Assembly: GCA_003140785.1 (NCBI GenBank)
Contig: PLKY01000289.1
Coordinates: forward strand, 1-12,691
Length of the DNA stretch: 12,691 bases
Reading direction: 5' to 3'
Source: Acidobacteriaceae bacterium
GTDB lineage: Bacteria; Acidobacteriota; Terriglobia; Terriglobales; Acidobacteriaceae
The position numbers and the translations under genes are program-made. The notes below the pieces were generated by a model that made no database searches, had not been told where the DNA came from, and saw only the letters and a program-made list of their open reading frames with translations. Positions 12,073 to 12,691 of the stretch are shown here, piece by piece. Every line of letters begins with the position of its first letter. Position 1 is the stretch's first letter.

Positions 12073-12691
12073 ATGGAAGCTAACAAGGAAAAGTCGCTAA
12101 CCGAAAACATCAAGTGCGGCCACTGCCAAAATACCGCGCCGATGACCTTAGAGACGAAATACTGTGAAAACCTCGAACAGGATCACGATTCAGGTATCGA
12201 CGCACATACCGGCTATGAGATATGTACCTGCCCCGTTTGCAAAGGTGTGACGCTTCGCTCGTACTTTTGGCACGACGCCATGGACCCGGAGGACGTTTCA
12301 TATAAGACTCTTTACCCCGCAGCCGAGAAAACTCAAAAGGGCCTTCCTCGCAGCGTAAGAGAAGCATACGAAGGTGCTCAAAATGTAAAACATATCAGCG
12401 TTAATGCTTATGGAGTGCTTCTTGGCCGCGTTCTCGAAATTGTTTGCGAAGATCGAGGGGCCACAGGAGATACTTTGGACAAGAAACTAAAGAATCTCGC
12501 AGAGAGAAAGGAGATTCCCGAAAAGCTCGTGGATATCGCCACAGGTATAAGGCAACTGCGCAACATTGGCGCCCACGCCAGCCTTGGAGAACTGACCGAA
12601 CAAGAAATCCCTATTCTTAATGATCTAACACGCGCAATTCTTGATTATGTTTACTCTGCTCCGCACCTGGCGTCGATAGCGGCATCAAGCC
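12073..12691 (+). CDS. DUF4145-like (HEPN-superfamily) protein with N-terminal zinc-ribbon cysteines, 3' end outside window
   Basis: Open from ATG at 12073 to the window end, giving 206 residues without a stop. The N-terminus has C15-x2-C18 and, about 33 residues later, C51-x-C53-x2-C56, a likely zinc ribbon; this plus the following domain is the usual DUF4145 arrangement. The helical part (about 95-195) contains Q-L-R-N-I-G-A-H-A, an R-x4-H HEPN motif, then E-L-x-E-Q-E-I and a long helix ending D-Y-V-Y, as DUF4145 domains do. Family knowledge: DUF4145 domains occur alone or fused to restriction-type or helicase proteins and are associated with defence systems; what follows the domain here lies outside the window. 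No in-frame start exists upstream within a useful distance. It is divergent from the HEPN-like gene at 10775-11908. Confidence 0.82.
   Translation, partial: MEANKEKSLTENIKCGHCQNTAPMTLETKYCENLEQDHDSGIDAHTGYEICTCPVCKGVTLRSYFWHDAMDPEDVSYKTLYPAAEKTQKGLPRSVREAYEGAQNVKHISVNAYGVLLGRVLEIVCEDRGATGDTLDKKLKNLAERKEIPEKLVDIATGIRQLRNIGAHASLGELTEQEIPILNDLTRAILDYVYSAPHLASIAASS

Noticed and set aside
1..12691. CRISPR array, insertion sequence or prophage genes
   Set aside because: No regularly spaced repeats, transposase motifs, integrase or phage structural genes were seen on either strand.

Overview
The window looks like chromosomal DNA of an Acidobacteriota member (Terriglobia-like). The main reason is a roughly 1,200-residue Oar-type TonB-dependent receptor with an N-terminal carboxypeptidase-regulatory-like domain, a protein class greatly expanded in that phylum. 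Fairly GC-rich coding DNA, several probable TTG/GTG starts and an IMP dehydrogenase with an enlarged flap fit this. The assignment is inference; there is no rRNA or other phylogenetic marker in the window.

Layout. (1) 1-840: 3' part of a membrane glycosyltransferase family 2 gene. (2) 965-1712: an MNT/HEPN toxin-antitoxin pair in which the HEPN gene is cut by one in-frame TAA just after its R-x4-H motif. (3) 1793-3316: guaB (IMP dehydrogenase), preceded by a promoter-like sequence and a structured leader with a tRNA T-arm-like core. (4) 3443-3931: a VanZ-like membrane protein. (5) About 3969-4011: a long dyad between convergent genes whose centre is one base from the chromosomal partition site parS. 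(6) Minus strand 4056-4984: an NTF2/SnoaL-like protein, the decayed 3' end of a PIN (VapC) toxin gene, and a DUF1801 protein. (7) Minus strand 5075-8674: the Oar-like receptor with a good sigma70-type promoter, divergent from (8) a tandem GNAT acetyltransferase at 8966-9841. (9) Minus strand 9852-10588: a complete VapBC-type module with a 12-bp tandem operator-like repeat over its promoter. (10) 10775-11908 (minus) and 12073 to the window end (plus): two divergent genes of poorly known function, each with an RNxGAH (R-x4-H) motif of the HEPN superfamily. The second is DUF4145-like and runs off the window.

How the parts relate. Housekeeping and envelope genes (glycosyltransferase, guaB, VanZ, receptor) alternate with small toxin-antitoxin or defence-type modules: MNT/HEPN (broken), PIN remnant, VapBC (intact) and two HEPN-like proteins. 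The PIN remnant at 4457-4570 is clearly related to the 3' end of the intact vapC at 9852, so this module type has been present at least twice. The right end, from about 10.6 kb, resembles an accessory or defence island; the HEPN-like gene pair there is the best candidate for an undescribed system. The parS-like dyad is the most unusual non-coding signal.
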